From Bdellovibrionales bacterium RIFOXYD12_FULL_39_22 (GTDB taxonomy: Bacteria > Bdellovibrionota > Bacteriovoracia > Bacteriovoracales > Bacteriovoracaceae), in assembly GCA_001770205.1 (NCBI GenBank), contig MEQL01000031.1, positions 55,353 to 119,352 of the forward strand: 64,000 nucleotides of DNA, given 5' to 3'. The notes beneath the pieces were generated by a model. That model had not been told where the DNA came from. It saw only the letters and a list, made by a program, of their open reading frames with translations, and did no database searches. Below, one piece after another: positions 48,501 through 55,848 of this stretch (its first letter is position 1; each line of letters begins with the position of its first letter). The position numbers and the translations under genes were made by a program.

Positions 48501-49371
48501 GCGCAAGTTATGGATGGGGCAGCGTACATTTTTTGATGCGTTAGAAAAAAACAAAGAGAAGTTAGATTTTTATATTGGGCGAAACGATAGAGCTGCTGTT
48601 CGCAAATTACTTGAAGCTTATCTACCTTGGCCTCAAATGGGGGCCTCGGAAGTTACCGCTTGGCGTAATTGGTTGGAGGCCATTGAGCATCCGGGAGAGA
48701 AAAAGGTTGTGGCCTTTAGAGGATTGGCCGAAGACTATGTCCCCAAAGGAGAAAAAGGGCCTTTCCTTATGTCAAAAATTTTAGTAAAAAATCAGGGCAA
48801 TTATAATCGTCGGCTGCGCTCGCTGGAAACCAAAAGGAAGCTTTTGGGTTTTTCGAATTATCCTAGGAAAATATCGGCCAGCACGCTTAGCAGTTTTTTT
48901 GACGAGCATGCCAGTAGTCCGCTAGCGTCTAGTTTTCTCTCTTTTTCAAATTATCGAGTGGCCGGATCGTTTTCACGCATTATTGATAAGAGTGGGGGGC
49001 CAGGCATGAATATTGTGGCAGTGGCAATTGATGAACGAAGAATGATTCCCAATGCAATAAGTTCTTTTTTGAGAGAGGATGAAATTCTTACGCCACTAAT
49101 TGTCTTTCCAGATGAAATTATAGCGTTAGTTGACGAAAGAGAATTGGGGGTTGGTACTTTTAACGAGGGAGATTTTTTCGCCAAAATAGAAAAGAAAATA
49201 GGTCGGAAGTTAACTCCCGCAGAAATTGATGGAGATACTACGGACTTTATTAAAAACTCAATGACCTATTGGCAAAAATATATAAAACCTCCAGAGAACA
49301 TTGATGTTAAAAAATTTGGCCCGGCCAATGAACAGACATGCGCGCAATTGGCCAGTTTGCTTTTAAAATAG
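45586..49371 (+). CDS. Large exported protein with nucleoside-phosphorylase-like and ADP-ribosyltransferase-like regions
   Basis: A 1261-residue protein. Residues 1-27 form a signal peptide or anchor (IIIIVFLPILIVAGLL). Residues about 420-590 resemble the PNP/MTA nucleosidase fold: YIGTAGALPNKGLDVGDIVI and VEIETKYLADIF, followed by LLVSDVLGS. A VVLEESYHYIQ motif near residue 875 may bind metal. The C-terminal region looks like an R-S-E ADP-ribosyltransferase: R1045 in VVAFRG, S1119 and S1121 in SFLSFS, and E1164-x-E1166 in REDEILTPL. If active it would transfer ADP-ribose from NAD to a target protein, perhaps in prey or a rival; this is inference. It stands alone, 114 bases after the PHP gene, with no obvious immunity gene next to it. 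Confidence 0.72.
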   Translation: MKIKNKIIIIVFLPILIVAGLLSTLPGHLPQIAVVKRDIASVKYSEFERLEYLLQLDRFLYYKSKFVEQFSDKLSKEIIGDIEAIGLQDLLDLEIDIEFLAKAQNYDGILFQILKEKGSLAKEEEISWGYNFLKNKLNDAFVVKWIDEKEGDFSVGPTARQNYLNIEVPAISKDGATMDVSQYISDRTTRAVFWESSEVGRPIEFHLGNERVFRKHLAVTGGKVLGEIKTVARNYNKIYLVQYADDDTAHLAITRVNGLDRLEHLLYEINLENNGQQMAKQVRVFGDLKEYLTVEEKRLTETLKQLPLADQVFIGQKRYFTNYFMAAEQFCALQEYFNKHPNSLAQVPEKQRKQLIKLLAANKVGEEIDFLKQASFLSDLFDKYEKELSLIAGLEQFSLESNAFDVSDMLIKSESGKVYRWRFVSNMWGDEVVPLARALKNSGHKNINYIGTAGALPNKGLDVGDIVIPKHACDDVSCVPILGKPVTPKNVKSGQGVIKVSSPFLENYSWVEKASSKADEVEIETKYLADIFSEKEDNLKVYLLVSDVLGSHQTLDNASSSARSKAISNLLMAIMEGEKIGFPDVINQGPSSSAGLEKMSKKVDPLYAYVTEQKVGKNSTAKGPVFTTEFFENRINLAQETLYRINQKIIQEVGFINFAINKDFVDGKWNPKTDNLEVYYPTEDSKVIAAIEKILAQETASLQKAEKTLLVHGARAPPDDSFYHFSFTKTPPLDFLLEMFSRNAYLKSGLYQETTATGKIKFKFLPTDKHSTLCSGDFCSLAFFAPDEATKKFLTVAKKITPEEGRAAINGLTAGVNPRPRNRNVLREVEIVKNLPNGNLAEIVPEIGDGGTLVIKMRFTEEGICNPLVVLEESYHYIQILGQAWGNNWPVIDAVMWAELSWNAKAGNAEARLALLQIEMDMVEYIANRFLASPFIRGMEDTLGDYLKARKVHLEKMLAEATSMVKQKEKEKRKLWMGQRTFFDALEKNKEKLDFYIGRNDRAAVRKLLEAYLPWPQMGASEVTAWRNWLEAIEHPGEKKVVAFRGLAEDYVPKGEKGPFLMSKILVKNQGNYNRRLRSLETKRKLLGFSNYPRKISASTLSSFFDEHASSPLASSFLSFSNYRVAGSFSRIIDKSGGPGMNIVAVAIDERRMIPNAISSFLREDEILTPLIVFPDEIIALVDERELGVGTFNEGDFFAKIEKKIGRKLTPAEIDGDTTDFIKNSMTYWQKYIKPPENIDVKKFGPANEQTCAQLASLLLK

Positions 49372-49421
49372 TGAATACAAAACCTGCTAATGTATTATGT
49401 CACGGCATCCGATAAGTAGGC

Positions 49422-50189
49422 ATGAGAGATAACAGCGGAAGCATTTTTTCGACAACTGTTGATGATGAAAGGGATATCATTGCGGATAACAAACGCAAGG
49501 ATAGATTATTTTTCCATGATCTAATTAATCAAACACACAGCATTAATCTTTTTTTAGAGAATAGAATTTCTAGCGAGAAAGAGATCACGCTTACCGATGC
49601 TTCGATGTTAAAAAAAGAGATCGCAATTATTCAGGCGCTAATAGAGAATCATTTTGGATACAAGCACAAAAATCTCGTTTCGCTTACCGAGTTTGTTAAT
49701 TTTGATTTGCTCAAAAAGCATGTTGTTACTTTATGTGACAATTATTTTAGGCCATCACATATTAAGTTTGAAATCAAATACGATGAAGCATTTGCGGAAA
49801 CTCATGGTGGAGATGGATGCAAGGTTCATCACTCATCGTTCATTAGAATCTTGACTAATTTGGTAAAAAATATTGCGGAGATAAAATCTTCTCACGTAAT
49901 ACTTCATTTTTATCAATCGGAAAAAGGGTTGGAATTTATCATCAAAAATAAATTTATTCATTACAAAGAGGGAAGTGTTGGCCAGCAAGAACACAAGATG
50001 GGTGGACTGGGAATTGAATCAGTGGCATATTTGTCTACTAATCTAGGCGGCCAATATAAATTTTTTCTTGAAGGGGACTATTGGGTTAGTAACATCTTCT
50101 TGCCCAACGCTACTGTGGGCCAATCTGTTGGCGAAAATGACACCAAAACGAAACCGTCATCTTCCCAGCAAGAAAAAAATGCTGCGTGA
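49422..50189 (+). CDS. Histidine-kinase-like protein without sensor domain
   Basis: A 255-residue soluble protein. LFFHDLINQTHSINLFLE resembles a HisKA-type dimerisation helix with a candidate phospho-His, and the ATPase half shows IRILTNLVKNIAE (N-box), then GGLGIESVAYLSTNLGG (G-box). The D-box is weak. The small size and absent input domain suggest it depends on another protein for signal, or that it acts as a phosphotransfer protein. The C-terminus is Ser/Gln/Lys-rich. The frame of the next gene opens inside it. Confidence 0.78.
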   Translation: MRDNSGSIFSTTVDDERDIIADNKRKDRLFFHDLINQTHSINLFLENRISSEKEITLTDASMLKKEIAIIQALIENHFGYKHKNLVSLTEFVNFDLLKKHVVTLCDNYFRPSHIKFEIKYDEAFAETHGGDGCKVHHSSFIRILTNLVKNIAEIKSSHVILHFYQSEKGLEFIIKNKFIHYKEGSVGQQEHKMGGLGIESVAYLSTNLGGQYKFFLEGDYWVSNIFLPNATVGQSVGENDTKTKPSSSQQEKNAA

Positions 50190-50220
50190 TTTTACTCTGT
50201 ATCGCAAGTATACTAAAGAC

Positions 50221-51432
50221 ATGCTCAGAACGAAATTCATCAAAAATTTCAAAATGGCGTTCTTTGTCTTCTGCTTGCTGGTAGTTTGGGCCTTACCGCT
50301 ACTAGCAGTAGAGATAATAAGCTATATTCCCAAAGGAGAATCCTTAGGTCGAAAGGCAATGGAGATTGGACTTGCAAATAATATTCACATGGCCACCGGA
50401 TACTATTCAAGTAGCGGCGAACTATCGCTATTACCGACACAAACAACTTTTTATCAATTAGACTCTGAGGGATATTGGAAATATGGTGCTTCGGAAAACT
50501 TTGATATTTTGGCGGGGATAAAATATCGCTACAATCTTTCAGAACAAGATGGCACAGATCAATCATCTTATAACTTTGAGTCTTATTCTTTGGGTGGGAA
50601 GTATATATTGCGTGATGATCTGAGTAAGTGGACTTTGGGACTATCCTTGGATTTTAGAATGTCACTATATTCAAATGAAAAAGCTTCTGCGGCGGATGAA
50701 AAAATGATTCTCGGAGATGCGGGGATGACTCTTTTGGTTGGAGGGCACCTAAATTATAAGGTGATCAAATATCACAATTTATCTACTTCTATTTATTATC
50801 ATCTGGCCCCCGATAAATTACGTGACGCAATTGTCTATAATGTAGAGAGTTCTTGGCCTTATGAAAAAATGGCCTTGGCCATAGGCGTGGATGGATATTA
50901 TTCATTGTATTCATCGGCCTTAGATACTGGCACAGATTCTTCGGTGGCCCCCACTGCTATTTATAATACTGGAGCAACAACTATTTATAACAACGATATC
51001 CAGCGTTTTGTGGCCCCCTTTATTGCGCTTTATCTAAGTGGCAAATCGTGGACCTTGGGGGTTAAGGGAGCGCAACGATTTTTGGGTTATAATACAGATA
51101 AGGCCAATGAGGTGAGTCTATTTCTTCGCTACAACGATAAAGGGGTTTTGCCGCTAACAGAAAAAATTGAGCGCTACAAGGAGTATGAAGTAGAGGCGTC
51201 AATTATCAAACTTTCCCCCCGTGGAAAATTTGTTAAAATTGATCAGGGAACTTCCAGCGATATCAATATTGGAATGAAGTTTGATATTTTTAAAATGGAT
51301 TACTTCGGTGGAAATATACTTATTGCTTCGGGAATGGTGGCAGAAGTAGGGGCCGACTGGGCCATTATCAATCTGATGCAGCGATTTAATAATATGGAGA
51401 TCAAAGAGGGATTTGTGGCCCGTGGTTATTGA
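50221..51432 (+). CDS. Envelope protein with FlgT-like C-terminal domain (tentative)
   Basis: About 403 residues. The start is uncertain: ATG 50221 is just before the signal peptide (AFFVFCLLVVWALPLLAVE), ATG 50254 is possible, and no ribosome binding site is clear. The body (about 40-310) is rich in Tyr/Gly/Ser with alternating strands, as in outer-membrane barrels (YWKYGASENFDILAGIKYRY). The last 90 residues, KLSPRGKFVKIDQGTSSDI then IGMKFDIFKMD, recall the C-terminal domain of FlgT-like or LPS-associated proteins. No function is assigned. Confidence 0.65.
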   Translation: MLRTKFIKNFKMAFFVFCLLVVWALPLLAVEIISYIPKGESLGRKAMEIGLANNIHMATGYYSSSGELSLLPTQTTFYQLDSEGYWKYGASENFDILAGIKYRYNLSEQDGTDQSSYNFESYSLGGKYILRDDLSKWTLGLSLDFRMSLYSNEKASAADEKMILGDAGMTLLVGGHLNYKVIKYHNLSTSIYYHLAPDKLRDAIVYNVESSWPYEKMALAIGVDGYYSLYSSALDTGTDSSVAPTAIYNTGATTIYNNDIQRFVAPFIALYLSGKSWTLGVKGAQRFLGYNTDKANEVSLFLRYNDKGVLPLTEKIERYKEYEVEASIIKLSPRGKFVKIDQGTSSDINIGMKFDIFKMDYFGGNILIASGMVAEVGADWAIINLMQRFNNMEIKEGFVARGY

Positions 51433-51506
51433 GATGCAATGTTATAGGTATAGGTTAAAATAAAAACGGTAATAGGATATTTTATTGCAAACAAGGAATG
51501 GGTGAA

Positions 51507-52247
51507 ATGATTAGAAAATTTATTATTTTTTGGGGGGTATGTTTATTATTAATACCATCGGCATTTGCTAAGCGATTTTCCAGCCAATATTGTGAGTTTG
51601 AATTGGCCCCTGGATGGAATTGTAATTTGGAAGGTTCAGAATGGGTTTGTCAAAATGAGAGTAATGCTGATCGAAAAAAAGAGGCAATAATAATCTTGGC
51701 GGCCAAGGAGCGAGGTGAAGAGGATTCGCAAGATAAATATTTGGCCTATCTAAAAAAGGCCAAAACCTTTAGTTTACCAGGCGGAAAGGTTCAGGTTTCT
51801 GAAGCAAAGTATGCGGAGTTAAAAAAGATAGGAGATCAGACGTGGATTGATTCGCTCCATTTGGCCAGTGAGGTTCCTGGTTTTTATACTCGTTATTTGG
51901 CCACCATTAAAGAGGATCTTGGAATTGCTGTTACGTTTTCAGTTTCCAAGGAGAGTTATCAAGATTATCAAAAAATATTTGACCTAATGATTGAAAGCTT
52001 ACGCGTTTTTAGACAGACCAAAGTTGATCCTTCCAAGTATGCTTTGAAAAAAGATGATAAGTTGTTAGATAATTCGGTTTTTATTCCAGACACCGATCAA
52101 CCACATGATCTAAGTGGCAATAGTGGGAAAAAAGTAAAAGGATCCTCTGGTGCGGGATCGGCAATATGGGTAATAATAATTGCACTGGGCGTTGCCGGAT
52201 TTGTCCTGATCAAATTTAAAAAGAAGAAGAAGAAGGCAAAAAAATAA
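51507..52247 (+). CDS. Exported protein with C-terminal membrane anchor
   Basis: About 246 residues. I chose ATG 51507 because AAGGA (51493-51497) is nine bases away; the ATG at 51498 is too close. It has a signal peptide (ending PSAFA), a globular extracytoplasmic part of about 170 residues, a Ser/Gly-rich linker, one membrane segment (IWVIIIALGVAGFVLI) and a Lys-rich tail (KFKKKKKKAKK). This layout, signal peptide plus C-terminal anchor with a basic tail, resembles sortase- or rhombosortase-type anchors, but without a sorting motif. No family recognised. Confidence 0.72.
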   Translation: MIRKFIIFWGVCLLLIPSAFAKRFSSQYCEFELAPGWNCNLEGSEWVCQNESNADRKKEAIIILAAKERGEEDSQDKYLAYLKKAKTFSLPGGKVQVSEAKYAELKKIGDQTWIDSLHLASEVPGFYTRYLATIKEDLGIAVTFSVSKESYQDYQKIFDLMIESLRVFRQTKVDPSKYALKKDDKLLDNSVFIPDTDQPHDLSGNSGKKVKGSSGAGSAIWVIIIALGVAGFVLIKFKKKKKKAKK

Positions 52248-52276
52248 AGTGATTATTAACACCAAAGCAGTTAAGA

Positions 52277-52306
52277 AAAGGGCCCAAAAACTGGGCCCTT
52301 TCTTTG
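52277..52306 (+). terminator. Rho-independent terminator
   Basis: AAAGGGCCCA (52277-52286) pairs perfectly with TGGGCCCTTT (52292-52301) around AAAAC, then TCTTT. It lies 30 bases after the anchored-protein gene. Because the arms are symmetric it could also act on the convergent gene. Confidence 0.75.
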
Positions 52307-52345
52307 TGCGATTATTAGATATACTGACGAACTTTGTAGAAGATA

Positions 52346-52990
52346 TTATTCTTCAACAGGAAGGCGTCGTTGATGTTCTCCGCGAATCCAAGATAGATCC
52401 ATCATTAAAAGTAGTCCGCCATTTTCTCCATTAACGTCATTGCTTACGACTGACATATTTCCAACACGCTGTCCGTCTCCAGAGTAAAAACGATAAGAGA
52501 GAATAGTTCCTTCAATTCCTAAATTAGATGGTATAAACACACCAAAAACTTCTGGCCCCATGTAGAAGGTCATATTGTGAAATTCTTCGATGGTAAAAGC
52601 GATTGCTGGAAGCGTTCCGGCCGCAACTCCTGGCAGCGGTCGTCCACCGGGGAGAGTTAGCGGGTTTTCTGTGGAGAAATCGCCCTCTAGAAGATCAAGG
52701 AAATCAATATGAATAGTAACCAGAGTTCCTTCGCTTGTTAAATCTGGTTTGATTTCAACATAGGAGTTTGGAAATTTTTCTGGATCTGGAACAATACGAA
52801 CTTCGCCCTCAATGGTGATGTTTTTGAAAGCAGTATTGATAAGAATACCACCGTCATTAGCAATAACGCTTGGGCCAGTTACGCCTTCAATTTGGAAATT
52901 ACTGTTGCCTTGTGTACATTTGCTGGCACCAAACATAAAGAATGCTGCAAGCAGAGATAAAACCACTGACGTGGCAATTTTAAGTCTCAT
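52346..52990 (-). CDS. Exported protein, first of a tandem paralogous pair
   Basis: A 214-residue protein with a signal peptide (about 1-23, ending near MFGASKC). The Cys is where a lipoprotein would have it, but ASKC is a poor lipobox. It shares a distinctive core with the protein at 53165-53839: NSYVEIKPDLTSEGT, PLTLPGGRPLPGV, a FHNMTFYMGPEVFGVFIP stretch and NGGLLLMMDL. No known family. A GGAGG ribosome binding site and a good promoter at 53040-53068 lie upstream. Confidence 0.8.
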   Translation of the reverse strand: MRLKIATSVVLSLLAAFFMFGASKCTQGNSNFQIEGVTGPSVIANDGGILINTAFKNITIEGEVRIVPDPEKFPNSYVEIKPDLTSEGTLVTIHIDFLDLLEGDFSTENPLTLPGGRPLPGVAAGTLPAIAFTIEEFHNMTFYMGPEVFGVFIPSNLGIEGTILSYRFYSGDGQRVGNMSVVSNDVNGENGGLLLMMDLSWIRGEHQRRLPVEE

Positions 52991-53039
52991 AGATACCTCC
53001 GTGTATAAAAATAATTATTGAACAAATGTCGCAAGGTAT

Positions 53040-53068
53040 TTTATACCAAATAGCGCCTGGCCCGGCAA
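53040..53068 (-). promoter_or_regulatory. Promoter of the 52346-52990 gene
   Basis: On the minus strand TTGCCG (53068-53063) and TATAAA (53045-53040) are exactly 17 bases apart, about 50 bases before the start codon. The -10 lies in the palindrome GGTATAAAATACC. Confidence 0.5.
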
Positions 53069-53089
53069 TAAATTTGGCAGAATGCCAGA

Positions 53090-53135
53090 CGAATCGAAAC
53101 ACCAAATAGAAAAATGGGGTCTCGATTCGTCAAAA
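53090..53135 (-). terminator. Large stem-loops between the paralogous genes
   Basis: GACGAATCGA and TCGATTCGTC form a perfect 10-bp stem with a 24-base loop, and TGGCA-GAA-TGCCA forms a second hairpin beside it. They lie after the stop of the upstream minus-strand gene (53165) and before the promoter of the next. There is no long T-tract, so a transcription stop is only probable. Confidence 0.4.
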
Positions 53136-53164
53136 AGAGTCTTATCTCTGACCGATATGCTATA

Positions 53165-53839
53165 CTAAATTAACTTTTTCAGTTGCGATTTAACATTAGC
53201 GTTCATGTCAAGCATTAAAAGAAATCCGCCATTGTTACCATTATTATCTTCACCAATTATACTGATGTTCCCAGTGCGTCTTCCGGCAGAATAGAAGCGA
53301 GCGGTTACCATTGAGCCTTGCATATTAAGGCCACGCACCGGAATAAATATTCCAAAGACTTGCGGACCTAGATAGAATGCCATATTTTTAAATTGTTCAA
53401 TGCTGAAGGCGACAGCAGGAAGTCTTCCAGTTTTAACTCCAGGTAGTGGCCGGCCACCAGGCAGAGTCAAAGGATCAAGCAGTTCTAATCCTCCTCCAAA
53501 AATATCTTCCAACGAGACAGAAATTGCCATCATGGTTCCTGCACTTTGTAAATCAGGAGAAACCTCAATATATGAGTTTTTGTACTTAGGTACAGCGTAG
53601 CGCAATCCACCATCCACGCGAAGATTTTCAAACACCATGGAGATTAAGACCGTGTCACCTAGAATGTTTACGTTAGGTCCACTAACACCTGGAATAGTTA
53701 AATTGTAGGTGGAGCAGTTTTGGCCAGTCGACTCATCACACTTTCCGCAGCTATAGATCATGGAAAGATCTAGAAGAAGTAGCGAAGCAAGCATCAGGTA
53801 TCTAACAGATACCGTAGAAAAAAGTTTAAATGTTTTCAT
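53165..53839 (-). CDS. Exported lipoprotein-like protein, second of the tandem pair
   Basis: A 224-residue paralogue of the protein at 52346-52990, with the same PLTLPGGRPLPGV, FYLGPQVFGIFIP and NGGFLLMLDM motifs. The signal sequence ends in MIYSC, a passable lipobox. No Shine-Dalgarno precedes ATG 53839, and a start at the internal Met (MLASLLLLD), just after the hairpin GGTATCT-GTT-AGATACC, is possible. The 5' region holds alternative hairpins (53851-53915). The pair evidently arose by tandem duplication. Confidence 0.78.
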   Translation of the reverse strand: MKTFKLFSTVSVRYLMLASLLLLDLSMIYSCGKCDESTGQNCSTYNLTIPGVSGPNVNILGDTVLISMVFENLRVDGGLRYAVPKYKNSYIEVSPDLQSAGTMMAISVSLEDIFGGGLELLDPLTLPGGRPLPGVKTGRLPAVAFSIEQFKNMAFYLGPQVFGIFIPVRGLNMQGSMVTARFYSAGRRTGNISIIGEDNNGNNGGFLLMLDMNANVKSQLKKLI

Positions 53840-53850
53840 GGTAGACTCAC

Positions 53851-53915
53851 AAAAGAGACGTCGTCCCTTTTGATGCCTAGCACTCTCTTTTCCGCTAACG
53901 AACCACGATCAAAAG
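53851..53915 (-). promoter_or_regulatory. Possible attenuator/switch in the leader of the 53165-53839 gene
   Basis: On the minus strand the segment AAAAGGGAC (in the 53851-53871 hairpin) pairs with GTCTCTTTT just before the gene, a terminator-like stem. Its 5' part ATCAAAAG (53874-53867) can instead pair with an earlier CTTTTGAT (53915-53908). The two pairings exclude each other, as in attenuators. The hairpin is only about 12 bases from the start codon. Confidence 0.3.
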
Positions 53916-54053
53916 ACGTCCAACAGAGAAGCAAGGCGGTGTCCAAAATAGGTCAAATATGCGCACACTCTCCCGGTTCTTTTATGATAACACTCTGCGC
54001 AAAAAGTTCAAGGAGATTTTCCTAAGGCCTACAAATTTTGTTCCTTTTTATAA

Positions 54054-54743
54054 CTAAAGGAAGTTTAATATTGTTGGTAAGACCTCGAAAATACGATGTT
54101 GTGTAAAGGCAGAAATTCGTACTGTTGGTATGCCAGCAGCAAGAGAAGCCGCAATACCCGTCGGGGAATCTTCAAAAGTGACCACCTTATTGCTCGCTAG
54201 ACGAAAAAATCTTAAGGCGGCCAAATAGGGGGAGGGAGATGGTTTGGAGCAAGCAGTATCTATATTGCTTGCTATTAGATCAAAGCTGTCAAGAATTCCG
54301 ATTTTAGCAAGCATCGCTTTAACTATTTCGGGTTCGCTAGCACTTATAAGGGCCAGCTTGCAGTCTATTTGATGTTGACGAAGATAACGTATAAAGGCAA
54401 GCACTCCGGGTGTGAGAAGGGAATTAATTTGAGAGTCAGAGGTATTACTTAGAATATCTATGATGGCCCTATTTTTTATGGCCAGAAATTCGATACTTGA
54501 AATTATTTGTGTTGTATTGGGCCTTGCACGCACAAGTTCGTTGTATACATCTAGATCCGTTTTGCCAATTAACTCATCTTCTCTTGTAAGTAAATCATGG
54601 AGATCAATTTTTAAATCATTTAAAATTTTTATAATGGTTTTGGCATGGATAGGTTCAGAATTGATTATGGTCCCATCCATATCAAAAAAAATGGCCTGCT
54701 TGTTTTCAATAATTGCCTGTAATGTTTTTGAAAGTTGATGCAT
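54054..54743 (-). CDS. HAD-superfamily phosphatase
   Basis: About 229 residues. ATG 54743 is preferred over GTG 54755; neither has a clear ribosome binding site. The HAD motifs are in order: FFDMDGTIINSEP (two Asp), ALISASEP, KPSPSPYLAA (Lys) and VVTFEDSPTGIAASLAAG (Asp). The helical cap between motifs I and II marks it as a subclass I, beta-phosphoglucomutase-like phosphatase. Substrate unknown. It lies downstream of the DHH gene in the same direction. Confidence 0.85.
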   Translation of the reverse strand: MHQLSKTLQAIIENKQAIFFDMDGTIINSEPIHAKTIIKILNDLKIDLHDLLTREDELIGKTDLDVYNELVRARPNTTQIISSIEFLAIKNRAIIDILSNTSDSQINSLLTPGVLAFIRYLRQHQIDCKLALISASEPEIVKAMLAKIGILDSFDLIASNIDTACSKPSPSPYLAALRFFRLASNKVVTFEDSPTGIAASLAAGIPTVRISAFTQHRIFEVLPTILNFL

Positions 54744-54766
54744 TGTTGTGCCCACGCATTTTGTTT

Positions 54767-55771
54767 TTATTTGTTAGTAGATTCTTGCGCAGATTGATTC
54801 TGCAAGATTATTTCTAATTTTTGAAGAACATTTTGGGTAACATCCTCTATATTGCCGAGCATATTTATTGCCGCCGCATGATGATGTCCCCCCCCGCCAA
54901 GGGCCTCAGCGATGGTGCTTACATCAATATTTCCAGTGGAGCGTAGACTAATTTTTACATGATCACCTGTTTGGCGAAACAGGCAAGCAATTTTTAAATT
55001 ATCCAAAACTAACAAGTTGTTGATGAAGTGATGGGTGTCTTCAGGATCAACATTAAATTTCTTCAAGGTTTTTTCATCCAAAGTTAGCCAGGCAATAGTT
55101 TCGTTAGAGTTGATTTTTGCTAGAGAAAGAATATTTCCCAAAAGATGCATATCACTTATTTTTTTATTACAGTAAATTCGATTGTAGGCGTTAGATGGTT
55201 TCATGCCACTATCGATCAACTTGGCAATTAAGCGGTGAGTTTTTCCTGTGACGCTGGGATAACGAAAACTATTGGTGTCAATTAAGATGGCAGTATAAAG
55301 GAGAAAAGCAATGTTTTGGTTGAGTTCAACTCCGAGAGCATCAATAAGTTGGCCAACAATCTCTCCCGTGGCGGAGGCCGTGACATCAATACAGTGCAGA
55401 GAGCGCAATTCAACCGGAGCAGGGTGGTGGTCGATGAAAAGAAGATTTTTGGCGTTTTTTACAAGCTCTTCAATCCCTGTCCCAATGCGACTAAGAGAAT
55501 TGGTATCAGTAACAATAAAAAGATCTACGGTCTCTTTGAAATCTAGTTTGATAAATTGTTTATAGGATAGGATGTGTGATTTTTTATCAAGATGTTTATA
55601 TTTGGCGGAAGTAGGATGTTGGTTAATACAGAGAACCTTTTTGCCCAATTGTTCCAAGGCAATCTTTAGCGCCATCTGAGAACCAATACCGTCGGCATCT
55701 GGATGTTGATGAGTAGTTATAAAAATATTCCTGGCCGTTTTAGTCAGGGATTTAAAAAGCTCAATATTCAT
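54767..55771 (-). CDS. DHH/DHHA1 phosphoesterase (NrnA-like)
   Basis: About 334 residues. I chose ATG 55771 (MNIELFKSLTK) because the family start follows at once; the open frame extends to 55834. Motifs: ITTHQHPDADGIGSQMAL, DTNSLSRIG, the DHHPAP triad that names the family, and the DHHA1 end LGGGGHHHAAA. Such enzymes degrade oligoribonucleotides (nanoRNA) or 3'-phosphoadenosine 5'-phosphate; the substrate here is not certain. It is divergent from the ABC operon. Confidence 0.9.
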   Translation of the reverse strand: MNIELFKSLTKTARNIFITTHQHPDADGIGSQMALKIALEQLGKKVLCINQHPTSAKYKHLDKKSHILSYKQFIKLDFKETVDLFIVTDTNSLSRIGTGIEELVKNAKNLLFIDHHPAPVELRSLHCIDVTASATGEIVGQLIDALGVELNQNIAFLLYTAILIDTNSFRYPSVTGKTHRLIAKLIDSGMKPSNAYNRIYCNKKISDMHLLGNILSLAKINSNETIAWLTLDEKTLKKFNVDPEDTHHFINNLLVLDNLKIACLFRQTGDHVKISLRSTGNIDVSTIAEALGGGGHHHAAAINMLGNIEDVTQNVLQKLEIILQNQSAQESTNK

Positions 55772-55796
55772 AGTTATTGTATTACTCGGAAAGTGA

Positions 55797-55825
55797 TGGT
55801 TTAACTTTATACATTCTTTTATACT
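55797..55825 (+). promoter_or_regulatory. Possible promoter of the Gld-like ABC operon
   Basis: TATACT (55820-55825) lies 24 bases before the ATG of the ABC gene; the -35 region at 17 bases (TGGTTT) is poor. The space between the divergent genes is only 77 bases, so promoters must lie here. Confidence 0.35.
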
Positions 55826-55848
55826 ATTGGGCACAACTGAGATTTATT

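Noticed and set aside
52249..52434. 61-codon frame after the C-terminally anchored protein
   Set aside because: It starts with GTG directly after a stop, runs through the terminator at 52277 and overlaps the convergent gene.
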